A stretch of DNA of 22,090 nt from contig JBBDRU010000257.1 in assembly GCA_040905305.1 (NCBI GenBank), positions 1 to 22,090 on the forward strand. Reading direction: 5' to 3'. Under the pieces are notes generated by a model. That model worked only from the letters and a program-made list of their open reading frames with translations. It was not told the origin of the DNA and searched no databases. Position numbers and translations under genes: made by a program. Every line of letters starts with the position of its first letter. Position 1 is the first letter of the stretch. Positions 1-6,872 of this stretch are shown here, piece after piece. The DNA is from SHAN690 sp040905305 (GTDB taxonomy: Bacteria > Bacteroidota > Bacteroidia > Flavobacteriales_G > Salibacteraceae).

Positions 1-414
1 TACAATGCGGTGCTACGCGTTAAAAACAAAGCCATTGAGATCCTTCGTCCAGGTATAACGTTGAAAGACTATCATGTGCAGGTAGGGCATTTGATGGAAA
101 AGGAGTTGGTTGATTTGGGCTTGCTTACGATGGACGATATTAGAGATCAAAATTCCGATTGGCCGGCATATAAGAAGTACTTTATGCACGGCACCTCACA
201 TTTTATCGGGCTAGATACGCATGATTATGGTCCATGGCATGAGCCCATACCTGAAAATTCAATGTTTACCGTTGAGCCGGGAATTTATATTCTTGAGGAA
301 AACCTCGGCATTCGATTGGAGGATGATTACCTCATAACTAAGGAAGGTCATGTAAACTTAATGGGTGACATTCCCATTGAAGCGGAGGAAATAGAAGACT
401 TAATGAATGCCTGA
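1..414 (+). CDS. pepP: Xaa-Pro aminopeptidase (M24B, PepP-like), 3' part only
   Basis: C-terminal part of a metallo-aminopeptidase that removes the N-terminal residue before proline. The reading frame is open from base 1, so the 5' end lies outside the window and the first in-frame start-like codon at 10 is internal. Three of the five M24 metal ligands are visible: the second His of HGTSH (codon at 199), the Glu of TVEPGIY (274) and the Glu of IRLEDD (319). The block HGTSHFIGLDTHD matches the PepP/prolidase subgroup rather than methionine aminopeptidase. The two Asp ligands would lie upstream. The protein is probably cytoplasmic. Its last 8 bases overlap the next gene, which suggests translational coupling. 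The family call is firm; the symbol is less so, because Bacteroidota often carry several M24B paralogues. Confidence 0.9.
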   Translation, partial: YNAVLRVKNKAIEILRPGITLKDYHVQVGHLMEKELVDLGLLTMDDIRDQNSDWPAYKKYFMHGTSHFIGLDTHDYGPWHEPIPENSMFTVEPGIYILEENLGIRLEDDYLITKEGHVNLMGDIPIEAEEIEDLMNA

Positions 415-1195
415 GGTAAAGTTTAAAGGGGTTAAGCTTCATTTCACGGATCAAGGAAAAGGTCGTGCAATAATTTTTCTCCATGGGTTTTTAGAAAATT
501 GTTCGATGTGGAAGAAGATTGTTCCTGAGCTGCAAAATAGGTATCGTGTTGTTTGCATTGATTTACCGGGGCATGGAAAGAGTGAATGCATAGGATACGT
601 GCATACTATGGATGAAATGGCAGAAGCGGTGTTCAAGGTTGTACGCACTTTGAAGCTTCGCAAAGTGACGATGATCGGGCATTCCATGGGTGGTTATGTG
701 GCCTTGGCTTTTGCCGAGCGCTTTCCAGATAATGTAAAAAGTCTTGTGCTTTACCAGTCGACTGCGAAGGCTGATTCCGATGAACGTAAGAATAATCGAA
801 ATCGTGCTATAGAGCTTGTAAAGCAAAACCACAAATCATTCGTCAGGAAAGCTGTTCCGCAATTGTTTCGACCCGTAAACAGAAAGAAATTCAAGACCGA
901 AATGGACTGGGCAAAAAATGAAGCACTCTCTACCCCGGTGCAAGGAATCATTGCTGCACTGGGTGGCATGCGCGATCGCCCTAACAGAGAAATTCTACTC
1001 AAATTTCCACCCTATTCAATCCACATTGTTGCTGCAGACAAAGACCCAATCATAGCCTACAATGACATGGTGGAGTTGGCATCCATTTCAGATCAGGTTA
1101 GGCTACACACCATCAAAGGTTGTGGGCATATGAGTTATATTGAAAACCCTGAAGCAACAATCGCGGGTTTTAATATTATCATGAAGCAGAACTAA
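407..1195 (+). CDS. alpha/beta hydrolase
   Basis: A 262-residue single-domain alpha/beta-hydrolase, of usual family length. HGF near residue 26 forms the oxyanion-hole region, GHSMGG (91-96) carries the nucleophile Ser93, AADKDP (209-214) holds the likely acid Asp211 or Asp213, and GCGHMSYIENPE contains the catalytic His241. There is no signal peptide or membrane segment, so it is probably cytoplasmic. The substrate cannot be told from sequence; close relatives include esterases, haloperoxidase-like and MenH-like proteins. The ATG overlaps the end of the aminopeptidase gene by 8 bases, so the two are probably co-transcribed. It converges with the universal stress gene, with only 6 bases between the stop codons. 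Confidence 0.9.
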   Translation: MPEVKFKGVKLHFTDQGKGRAIIFLHGFLENCSMWKKIVPELQNRYRVVCIDLPGHGKSECIGYVHTMDEMAEAVFKVVRTLKLRKVTMIGHSMGGYVALAFAERFPDNVKSLVLYQSTAKADSDERKNNRNRAIELVKQNHKSFVRKAVPQLFRPVNRKKFKTEMDWAKNEALSTPVQGIIAALGGMRDRPNREILLKFPPYSIHIVAADKDPIIAYNDMVELASISDQVRLHTIKGCGHMSYIENPEATIAGFNIIMKQN

Positions 1196-1201
1196 AAACA
1201 A

Positions 1202-1639
1202 TTATGCACCCACAGGAACGACCAATACCGGTAAGTTGGCCTCATCAACAATTGCTTCTGAAACACTTCCGATGAAAGCTTTGTAAAAGAAACTGCGTTT
1301 TTGAGATCCGGTGATGATCAAATCAATTTTTAACTTTTTTGCTTCTTCAATAATCATTTGAATGGTCGGTCCTTGAATCATCAGCCCCTCCGCATTTAAT
1401 CCAGTGGCTTTTAATTTGTCGCAGATGGCTTGTAGTTTTTTATGGTCTTCTCTCAACTCTTTCGCAAACATATCTCTGATGTATTGCGGCCCTTCATGGT
1501 ATCCTAGAAAATCGGGTTCCTCTGAGGCTATGTGGATCAACCAAAGCTTTGCATCAAACGCTTGCGCAAATTGTGCGGTAAATTGCACGAAATTTTCTGT
1601 GTGTTCATCAAAATCGATTGCTATGAGTATGTTTTTCAT
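1202..1639 (-). CDS. universal stress protein, UspA family
   Basis: A 145-residue single-domain Usp protein, the normal length for the fold. It starts MKNILIAIDFDEHTENF, with the conserved first-strand Asp, and ends NLPVLVVPVGA. The nucleotide-binding signature of ATP-binding members, G-2x-G-9x-G(S/T), is present near residues 111-125 but altered: GSQK then nine residues then GS, so Lys114 replaces the second Gly. This may weaken or change nucleotide binding (inference). It diverges from a small membrane protein gene. A perfect TAnnTTTG element lies 20 bases upstream of the ATG, and one arm of an inverted repeat lies at the expected -33 position. Such proteins are typically stress- or growth-phase-induced; the partner is unknown. 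Confidence 0.9.
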   Translation of the reverse strand: MKNILIAIDFDEHTENFVQFTAQFAQAFDAKLWLIHIASEEPDFLGYHEGPQYIRDMFAKELREDHKKLQAICDKLKATGLNAEGLMIQGPTIQMIIEEAKKLKIDLIITGSQKRSFFYKAFIGSVSEAIVDEANLPVLVVPVGA

Positions 1640-1659
1640 GATCTTAAATATAACAAAAC

Positions 1660-1667
1660 CAAAGTTA
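1660..1667 (-). promoter_or_regulatory. candidate -7 element of the universal stress gene
   Basis: Read on the minus strand this is TAACTTTG, a full match to the Bacteroidota -7 consensus TAnnTTTG, 20 bases before the ATG at 1639. No TTG/TTTG is seen 19-21 bases further upstream; instead the arm TCGCATATTA of the inverted repeat occupies that place, which would suit an activator-dependent or repressed promoter. Consensus match only; the start of transcription is not known. Confidence 0.4.
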
Positions 1668-1686
1668 GTTGCTTAAAATTAATAGA

Positions 1687-1750
1687 TCGCATATTAAGGC
1701 TGCGGTTGATTATTATCATTTTGTCAACCGATTTCGATCATAATATGCGA
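1687..1750. repeat. nested inverted repeat between divergent genes
   Basis: Outer arms TCGCATATTA (1687-1696) and TAATATGCGA (1741-1750) are perfect 10-base reverse complements. Inside them, CGGTTGA (1703-1709) and TCAACCG (1724-1730) are perfect 7-base reverse complements around a 14-base A/T-rich loop. The internal loop is 6 bases on the left and 10 on the right. The structure sits wholly between the starts of the universal stress gene and the small membrane protein gene. It has no U-tract and lies upstream of both genes, so it is not a terminator for either. A two-site operator, a cruciform or a leader hairpin are the main options. Confidence 0.7.
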
Positions 1751-1763
1751 AGTATCCAATAAT

Positions 1764-1771
1764 CAATTTTG
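1764..1771 (+). promoter_or_regulatory. candidate -7 element of the small membrane protein gene
   Basis: CAATTTTG matches seven of the eight pattern positions of TAnnTTTG (first T is C) and lies 26 bases before the ATG at 1798. No TTTG is found at the -33 spacing; the right arm of the inverted repeat (1741-1750) covers that region. Weak, consensus-based call. Confidence 0.25.
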
Positions 1772-1797
1772 ACAAAGCACAATAAATCATCATCATT

Positions 1798-2085
1798 ATG
1801 GATCCTTTAAAGGAAGAAAAGAGTTTTCTAGAGCGATTTAGCGATGACGCTGAGTTTGATCGTTTCTCAATCATTTCAGTAGCTTTCTTATTGATTGGTA
1901 TTGTAGGAGGTATTACTGTTGGTTTTTTCGCTCATGAGCATATATGGCAAATAGGAGTTATTGCAGGCCTCACTATGCTGAGTTTATCATTGATGCTAGC
2001 AGTTGCTCCAATGAAATATATTTTGAGAGCCACCATTTTGGCATTGGCTGTTGACGTGCTTTTTATAGTTGTCAACTTATTTTAA
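1798..2085 (+). CDS. small three-helix membrane protein, unknown function
   Basis: A 95-residue protein that I do not recognise. The first 23 residues are charged and probably cytoplasmic (DPLKEEKSFLERFSDDAEFDRF). They are followed by three hydrophobic segments at about 24-44, 49-70 and 75-94. The first contains a GIVGG turn suited to helix packing. There is no cleavable signal and no catalytic motif. It diverges from the universal stress gene across a nested inverted repeat, which may mean shared regulation. Its TAA stop shares the palindrome TTAA with the stop of thiL on the other strand. The ORF has its own upstream region and plausible membrane topology, so it is probably a real gene; no function can be assigned. 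Confidence 0.75.
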   Translation: MDPLKEEKSFLERFSDDAEFDRFSIISVAFLLIGIVGGITVGFFAHEHIWQIGVIAGLTMLSLSLMLAVAPMKYILRATILALAVDVLFIVVNLF

Positions 2086-3107
2086 AAAGCCTTCCAGCCC
2101 TGCGCTTTTATAAATATTTCCTCGCCTCGCGGATAAACAAGAGTTGCCTTTTCAAGCGGTTCTGCCATGTGGCCAATAATATGCACTTCAGCTAAAGTGT
2201 TGAGTTTCTCAAAATCGCTTTGTTTGGTTGTAAAAAGCAATTCGTAGTCTTCACCACCGTTAAGGGCGCAAATTGTTGGCTCTATCTTGAATTCGGCACT
2301 TTGACTTGCCACAGTAGGGTCGATCGGTAATTTGTCTTCATAAACTTTTGCTCCTAGGTTGCTGTGTTTGCATAAGTGCAATACTTCTGAGCCCAGTCCA
2401 TCTGAAACATCGATCATGGATGTAGGTATAATGTTGTTTTCAGCCAGTAGTTTGACGATATCGATGCGTGCTTCCGGTTTAAGAAACCGCTCTAATACGT
2501 AATCGTGACCTTCAAGGTCTGGTTGAATTTTTGGGTTTTCTTTCCAAATTTGCTTTTCTCGTTCAAGCAACTGCAACCCGATATATGCAGCACCTAAATC
2601 TCCGGAAACGCATAAGAGATCGTTTTCCTTCGCGCCTGAACGGTAGGTTATTAGGTTTTTACTCACCGATCCAATTGCTGTAACACTTATAACGAGCCCT
2701 GATAATGAAGAAGCCGTGTCGCCTCCAACCAAATCCACATCATAAACCTGGCATGCAAGTAAAATACCCTCGTAGATCTCATCGAGCGCTTCCACAGGAA
2801 AACGACTCGAAACAGCCAAACTCACGGTAACATGCGTTGGTTTTGCATTCATAGCACAGATGTCGCTTATATTTACGGCAATGGCTTTATAGCCAAGGTG
2901 TTTTAACGGGGTATAAGACATATCAAAATGAATGCCTTCAACCAATAAATCGGTGCTTACCACTTCGAGATGATCTCCTCGATCGATTACTGCCGCATCA
3001 TCTCCCACACCTTTTATCGTGGATTCTTGTGTGTGCTGGATGTTTTGAGTGAGATGGTCGATCAGCCCAAATTCGCCTAATTCACTCAACTCTGTTCTTT
3101 CGCTCAT
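2082..3107 (-). CDS. thiL: thiamine-monophosphate kinase
   Basis: Phosphorylates thiamine monophosphate with ATP to give the cofactor thiamine diphosphate, the last step of the bacterial thiamine pathway; a cytoplasmic member of the PurM/AIR-synthase-like fold. The 341-residue product carries the family blocks in order: GVGDDAAVI (33-41), STDLLVEGIHFD (51-62), NISDICAMNAKPTH (79-92), VGGDT (127-131), SGDLGAAYIGLQLL (168-181), MIDVSDGLGSE (231-241) and NGGEDYELLFT (283-293). These include the Asp residues that bind Mg and nucleotide. A longer frame reaches 3170, but I chose the ATG at 3107: it has a GGAG five bases upstream and gives the family N-terminus SELGEFGLIDHL. It stands alone, with no other thiamine genes nearby, and overlaps the convergent membrane protein gene by 4 bases. 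Confidence 0.95.
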   Translation of the reverse strand: MSERTELSELGEFGLIDHLTQNIQHTQESTIKGVGDDAAVIDRGDHLEVVSTDLLVEGIHFDMSYTPLKHLGYKAIAVNISDICAMNAKPTHVTVSLAVSSRFPVEALDEIYEGILLACQVYDVDLVGGDTASSLSGLVISVTAIGSVSKNLITYRSGAKENDLLCVSGDLGAAYIGLQLLEREKQIWKENPKIQPDLEGHDYVLERFLKPEARIDIVKLLAENNIIPTSMIDVSDGLGSEVLHLCKHSNLGAKVYEDKLPIDPTVASQSAEFKIEPTICALNGGEDYELLFTTKQSDFEKLNTLAEVHIIGHMAEPLEKATLVYPRGEEIFIKAQGWKAF

Positions 3108-3112
3108 ACTTA

Positions 3113-3116
3113 CTCC
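3113..3116 (-). promoter_or_regulatory. ribosome binding site deciding the thiL start
   Basis: GGAG on the minus strand, five bases before the ATG at 3107. It is one of few clear Shine-Dalgarno matches in the window and argues for this start over the in-frame ATG at 3170. Confidence 0.55.
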
Positions 3117-3332
3117 GTTTTGAAAGTGCAAAGGTCTAATTATCTGTATGTTTTTGCGCGATGCTCTCATTAAAAAAATCTAATCGAGCAAACGGAGCAA
3201 TATCGACCCCTGAATTGTATTATACGAAACCCCAATTTGAGGCAGACTCGGGCATGCCAAAAACAGTTATTTTTCACCTTCAGACAACTTTTTGATGAGC
3301 ATTCGCATCTATTCCTGAGTTTTGCGCTAACA

Positions 3333-3866
3333 ATGTCAGACGAAGAGCTAATCGATAAATGCTTGAATGGTGATCAGCGTGCGCAAAAAGCGTTGTTTGA
3401 AAAGTTTTCAGCGAAAATGATGGCGGTGTGTTACCGCTATTCAAAAAATCATGATCAAGCCGAAGACTTCCTTCAGGATGGGTTTCTAAAAGTATTTAGT
3501 AATCTGGATAAGTTTAAACGTGAAGGAAGTTTTGAAGGGTGGATCAGGCGCACAATGGTAAACACTTGTTTAGATCATTTGCGAAGGCAAAAAAAAGAGT
3601 TTATAGACGTGGATATTTCTCAGGCAGAATATTTGGTAGGAGATTATGCAAAGACTATAGACCCGTTGAGAAAAGAGGAGATGATGAAAATTATACAAGG
3701 TATGCCAGATGGATATCGAACGGTATTTAACCTTTACGCAATTGAAGGGTTTTCTCATCAAGAAATTGCTGAAGAACTAGGTGTTTCTGAAAGCACTTCA
3801 AAAACTCAATATCGAAAGGCGAGAACGTATTTGATGAAACTAATAATAGAAAGAGATAACATTTAG
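3333..3866 (+). CDS. ECF RNA polymerase sigma factor
   Basis: A 177-residue sigma-70 family protein with only regions 2 and 4, the usual size for extracytoplasmic-function factors. Region 2 spans about 15-88, with the core-binding/-10 block QAEDFLQDGFLKVF (42-55) and FEGWIRRTMVNTCLDHLRR (68-86). Region 4 spans about 121-172, with the helix-turn-helix GFSHQEIAEELGVSESTSKTQY (139-160). The frame can be extended to a TTG at 3237, but I chose the ATG at 3333 because MSDEELIDKCLNGDQRA is the typical N-terminus. The 225-base region upstream, divergent to thiL, shows no clear TAnnTTTG promoter; autoregulation from another consensus is possible. One base separates its stop from the downstream membrane protein, which is probably its regulator. 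Confidence 0.93.
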   Translation: MSDEELIDKCLNGDQRAQKALFEKFSAKMMAVCYRYSKNHDQAEDFLQDGFLKVFSNLDKFKREGSFEGWIRRTMVNTCLDHLRRQKKEFIDVDISQAEYLVGDYAKTIDPLRKEEMMKIIQGMPDGYRTVFNLYAIEGFSHQEIAEELGVSESTSKTQYRKARTYLMKLIIERDNI

Positions 3867-3867
3867 A

Positions 3868-4848
3868 ATGGCTGAGAAGCATATAATAGAGAAGGTTTTT
3901 AAAGAGGCATTAGAGCATCATGAGATGGCAGTGAGTCCGAGGATTTGGGCAAATGTGGCTTCTTCAATATCTGCATCAACTTCAGTTGGCGCATCTGTTG
4001 GATCGGCTTCAGCTATCCTGGGCAAGGCAGCTGCAGTTGTTGGCATGGCCGGTTTGCTCACTGTAGCTTCTGTTTCTGAGGTCAATTATCATCGTGTTGA
4101 AAACCAGAATATGATTCAGAATGATGCAATCACAAAAAGCGAATCACCATCGGAAACTAGCGTTGCGGTTTCAGAATCAAATGAGGGTGATCAGTCGGAG
4201 GAGTCGGTTATTTCTGTTGCTGCTAAAGAATCAGAACTAAAATCAACGCATGAAAATGACGATTCACAGTTAACGCAATCTGAAAAAACACCTGAATCAA
4301 CCAGCGCAAGTATTGAGGAGCGTACGCAAGAGCCCGAAGGTCAGAACCATGAACTTGGAGGTGTTGCCGAGCAGCGAGAAAAAAAGGATCCGCCAAGCAT
4401 AGATGTTTCAAGCCAAAGCGCAGCGCAGGAAGAAAGTGTCGATAAGGAAAGAGTTGAAAAATTCGCGAAATCTGCTGAGGAATCTCCAAAGGAAAATGAT
4501 CCGCAGGATGAGCCAGCACTTGAAAAGACAAAGGAAGAGACCACCAAAACCATGGCCTATTTCACGCATGAAGCAAAACAGGTGATTACACCAAATGGCG
4601 ATCAAATCCATGATTATTTTGAAATTGACGGTTACCACGTGGGAAGCTTCTACATTAGGATAATGACCCGAACGGGAAAAGTTGTTTTTGAATCAAGCAA
4701 CATAGAATTTCGATGGGATGGCAAGGATCAATTCGGAAATTCACTGCCAGCGGGCACCTATTACTACGAAATCCAAGCTGTGGGTAATGACAGCATTCCA
4801 TACTCTGAAAGTAATGCCAGGGGAAGCATAACCATCTTCCGGGATTAG
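3868..4848 (+). CDS. probable anti-sigma membrane protein with CHU_C/gliding-type C-terminal domain
   Basis: A 326-residue protein directly after the ECF sigma gene. Residues 1-32 (KVFKEALEHHEMAVSPRIWANV) resemble the short cytoplasmic segment found in many Bacteroidota proteins encoded next to ECF sigma factors; this is from memory and needs a profile search. A single hydrophobic segment at about 46-70 would cross the inner membrane. Residues 85-230 are a Ser/Glu/Lys-rich, low-complexity and probably disordered linker. Residues 236-326 (VITPNGDQIHDYFEID to GSITIFRD) match the FlgD-like, CHU_C/type-B sorting domain seen on gliding and T9SS proteins, including NGDQ, FRWDGKDQFGN and LPAGTYYYEI. 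With an N-terminal anchor instead of a signal peptide, the domain is probably periplasmic and perhaps a sensor. It overlaps the convergent M28 gene by 4 bases. Confidence 0.75.
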   Translation: MAEKHIIEKVFKEALEHHEMAVSPRIWANVASSISASTSVGASVGSASAILGKAAAVVGMAGLLTVASVSEVNYHRVENQNMIQNDAITKSESPSETSVAVSESNEGDQSEESVISVAAKESELKSTHENDDSQLTQSEKTPESTSASIEERTQEPEGQNHELGGVAEQREKKDPPSIDVSSQSAAQEESVDKERVEKFAKSAEESPKENDPQDEPALEKTKEETTKTMAYFTHEAKQVITPNGDQIHDYFEIDGYHVGSFYIRIMTRTGKVVFESSNIEFRWDGKDQFGNSLPAGTYYYEIQAVGNDSIPYSESNARGSITIFRD

Positions 4849-6110
4849 AAATTTCGTTCTACAAAGGAGGTGATAAGCTTAAAAACCTCATTATAATTAG
4901 TTAGTGGAATGTTCTCAGGAATATCAAATACATCGTGGTAGTGTTGGTAATCACCAACCGTGTAAATGAAAAAGCTCGGAACGCCCTTTTTATAAAACGG
5001 ATAGTGATCACTGTTCGATGACGAACCTCTGGGTTTTACAAGGTCTAGCAATTTGAGTTCTTCATTGATGTTTTGAAGGCTATTGAAAGCATCCGGAAAC
5101 TCCTTACCATTGACCACGGTGATGCCTTTCTTAGCATCTGCCATCAAGTCTAAATTCAATAAAAATTTAATGTTACTCAAGTCAATCGGACTGTTGTCAA
5201 CGAAATACTTTGAACCTAACAACCCTGCTTCTTCCCCGGCAAACCAAATAAACAAGGTGGTGTATTCAGGAGGGTTTTCCTGATAATATTTGGCTAAGTC
5301 CAGCAACATCGCAGATCCACTGGCGTTATCACTTGCCCCGGCAATGTAGGTGTCAGCTCCCATCCTTCCTAAGTGATCGTAATGTGCAGTAAAAACCAAG
5401 GTTTTCTCGCTTTTTGTTCCAGGAATTAATGCCATTACATTTTGGGATTCATAGTCTTCAACCCACTGCTGATCAATACTCAGATCTACATTTTTGATGC
5501 GTTTCGGTAGGGCTTCTTTTTTTGCTGTGATGATGGTGGTGGGCAACATGCTCCTACCTACCGACCAGGTTAATTTATTGTCTGTAAGAACAATATAGCC
5601 TTTTGACCTAAGAGGATTCTCATATAAACTGGCCAAAAAGGCCTCTTGTCCCAAACTTGGTTTCGTGGCGTCAATGATCACGATGGATTCATTGACCTTT
5701 GACTTTTCTGAAAGCTTGTAAAGGTTTTCTGCAGATTTGGTATGTCGATTTTTAAGAGTAAACGCCTTAAAATCTCCTTTTTGACCTATCGATCGAGGTT
5801 CTATAATGAAATCTTCCCCGGTTTTTAGAATAGCGTTGTTTACCGTTACATCCATGGCTCCCGGAAAAGTGTTTACTCCAAAGCTGAATGATTGCAAATA
5901 GCTCCCATTCACTGGTTTCAGTCCGATTTCTTTACATTGTTCAAGAATGAACTCAGCGGCTTTTACATCGCCCTGCTCTACATAGCCTCTGCCGTGATAA
6001 TGAGGCGCACACAATGAGTCAATCATGCGCATCACATAGCCTTTGTCTTGAGCAATGAAACTAAACGGTAGCGAAAAAAGGACAAGAAGGATAGGTATAA
6101 TACGCATCAT
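4845..6110 (-). CDS. secreted M28 family zinc aminopeptidase
   Basis: A 421-residue exported metallopeptidase. A signal peptide (MMRIIPILLVLFSLPFSFIA) precedes a mature N-terminus at about residue 21. The M28 di-zinc site is complete by motif: His243 in TAHYDHLG, bridging Asp261 in GASDNASG, catalytic/ligand Glu293-Glu294 in AGEEAGLLGS, Asp321 in LNLDLM and His392 in HYHDVFD. Residues 80-210 form an insertion of the PA-domain-like type seen in M28 aminopeptidases, though I cannot prove that fold. It probably acts in the periplasm or outside the cell on peptide N-termini. Glutaminyl cyclases are related, but the EE pair and HYHD context favour a peptidase. The ATG overlaps the stop of the upstream coiled-coil gene as ATGA, so the two are translationally coupled. 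Confidence 0.9.
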   Translation of the reverse strand: MMRIIPILLVLFSLPFSFIAQDKGYVMRMIDSLCAPHYHGRGYVEQGDVKAAEFILEQCKEIGLKPVNGSYLQSFSFGVNTFPGAMDVTVNNAILKTGEDFIIEPRSIGQKGDFKAFTLKNRHTKSAENLYKLSEKSKVNESIVIIDATKPSLGQEAFLASLYENPLRSKGYIVLTDNKLTWSVGRSMLPTTIITAKKEALPKRIKNVDLSIDQQWVEDYESQNVMALIPGTKSEKTLVFTAHYDHLGRMGADTYIAGASDNASGSAMLLDLAKYYQENPPEYTTLFIWFAGEEAGLLGSKYFVDNSPIDLSNIKFLLNLDLMADAKKGITVVNGKEFPDAFNSLQNINEELKLLDLVKPRGSSSNSDHYPFYKKGVPSFFIYTVGDYQHYHDVFDIPENIPLTNYNEVFKLITSFVERNF

Positions 6111-6745
6111 GCAAATCTGCGTGAAATCAATGATTTAAACGCGGTTACCGTTTCATTTTCTTCGTCCCACTGAAATTTGATCGAGAGCTCTTCCTCCAAC
6201 AGCCGGGAAGCATCCTCAAAACTTTCAAGGTGGTTAAGCTCCTCAATGGCTTTTGAAAAAGCGCTCATGTCTCCATGAAACAGTTCATTGGCATAAAGAA
6301 AGCGTTCATTTATGCCCATGGCTTTTTTTATATCATTCAATTTAACATTCGCAACATGCTCGCCTAAAGAGGTGCGGTCGTTGATTGGTCCATTATAATC
6401 AAGTCCAGAAGCTTTTTTTTTGCTTGCAAAAGACTCTATTGTCCGCATGATGGCTTCTTGGTCTTGTTCATTGGCTTCGTGGTTGTCCGAACCCGATGAA
6501 GGCTCCAACCCTTCGCTTGCCGCTTCATTTAATTCCTCTTCCTCAGCCCGACTCTTTAAGTTTAAATCAGTGTCTTCTTTCACGCTTTCAGAATTACCGG
6601 AGTTTATTTCCTGTTCATCTAAAGCTGATTCTATAGCGGTTCTCAGTGCTTCAACATCATCTTTAAGCAGTTGTATTTCGTTTTCTTTTTCTGCAATTCT
6701 CGCTTCTAATGCAGCGATTTGTGAGTTGAATTCTTTCATTGTCAT
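6107..6745 (-). CDS. coiled-coil protein with conserved Bacteroidota C-terminal domain, unknown function
   Basis: A 212-residue soluble protein with three parts. Residues 3-45 form a heptad-rich coiled coil (SQIAALEARIAEKENEIQLL). Residues 46-110 are an acidic, Ser/Asn-rich linker. Residues 128-211 are a compact domain with NDIKKAMGINERFLYANELF, GDMSAFSKAIEELN and a closing SLISRRF. I recognise this last pattern as a recurring C-terminal domain of uncharacterised Bacteroidota proteins, but know no function for it. There is no signal peptide or membrane segment. ATGs at 6745 and 6739 both fit; an AAAGAG tract suits the second better. It is the first gene of a pair with the M28 peptidase (4-base overlap). 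A TTTG/GATCTTTG promoter candidate lies upstream. Confidence 0.8.
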   Translation of the reverse strand: MTMKEFNSQIAALEARIAEKENEIQLLKDDVEALRTAIESALDEQEINSGNSESVKEDTDLNLKSRAEEEELNEAASEGLEPSSGSDNHEANEQDQEAIMRTIESFASKKKASGLDYNGPINDRTSLGEHVANVKLNDIKKAMGINERFLYANELFHGDMSAFSKAIEELNHLESFEDASRLLEEELSIKFQWDEENETVTAFKSLISRRFA

Positions 6746-6762
6746 ATCTCTTTAACGTTGTT

Positions 6763-6795
6763 CAAAGATCAACATTGTTTTTACCTCATTCCAAA
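6763..6795 (-). promoter_or_regulatory. candidate promoter of the coiled-coil/M28 peptidase pair
   Basis: On the minus strand, TTTG (6795-6792) is followed after 21 bases by GATCTTTG (6770-6763), seven of the eight pattern positions of TAnnTTTG. The -33/-7 spacing fits the Bacteroidota sigma factor. The element ends 17 bases before the ATG at 6745. Confidence 0.4.
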
Positions 6796-6842
6796 TTCTG
6801 AAAGAAATATTAACCACCAGGCTTCATAATATCTACTTAGGC

Positions 6843-6872
6843 TTTGATTTAATTTGCAATCTGGATAATTTG
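6843..6872 (+). promoter_or_regulatory. candidate tdk promoter with a 9-base direct repeat
   Basis: TTTG (6843-6846), 19 bases, then TAATTTG (6866-6872), a one-base-short version of TAnnTTTG, 31 bases before the tdk ATG. The nonamer AATTTGCAA occurs twice, at 6851-6859 and 6867-6875, 16 bases apart; the second copy overlaps the -7 candidate. It could be a pair of regulator sites or chance in A/T-rich DNA. Confidence 0.3.

Noticed and set aside
563..1002. Antisense frames opposite the alpha/beta hydrolase
   Set aside because: They lie opposite a well-supported gene, have no recognisable domain and no promoter or start context.
3108..3170. 21-residue extension of thiL
   Set aside because: The ATG at 3107 has a GGAG at good spacing and starts the conserved region; the extension resembles translated intergenic DNA.
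3237..3332. TTG-initiated extension of the sigma factor
   Set aside because: ECF factors normally begin close to the MSDEELIDKCLNGD segment; the extension is Phe/Gln-rich with no family match.
4223..4638. Several frames within the Ser/Glu-rich linker of the anti-sigma-like gene
   Set aside because: Low-complexity, codon-biased coding DNA opens shadow frames on both strands; none has domain signals.
4575..4848. Reading the CHU_C-like domain as proof of T9SS export of this protein
   Set aside because: There is no cleavable signal peptide; the only hydrophobic segment is internal (residues 46-70) and follows a polar N-terminus, so an anchored topology is more likely.
6420..6755. 111-residue Ser-rich frame opposite the coiled-coil gene
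   Set aside because: Ser/Ala/Leu-rich composition is the mirror of acidic coiled-coil codons; it has no independent evidence.
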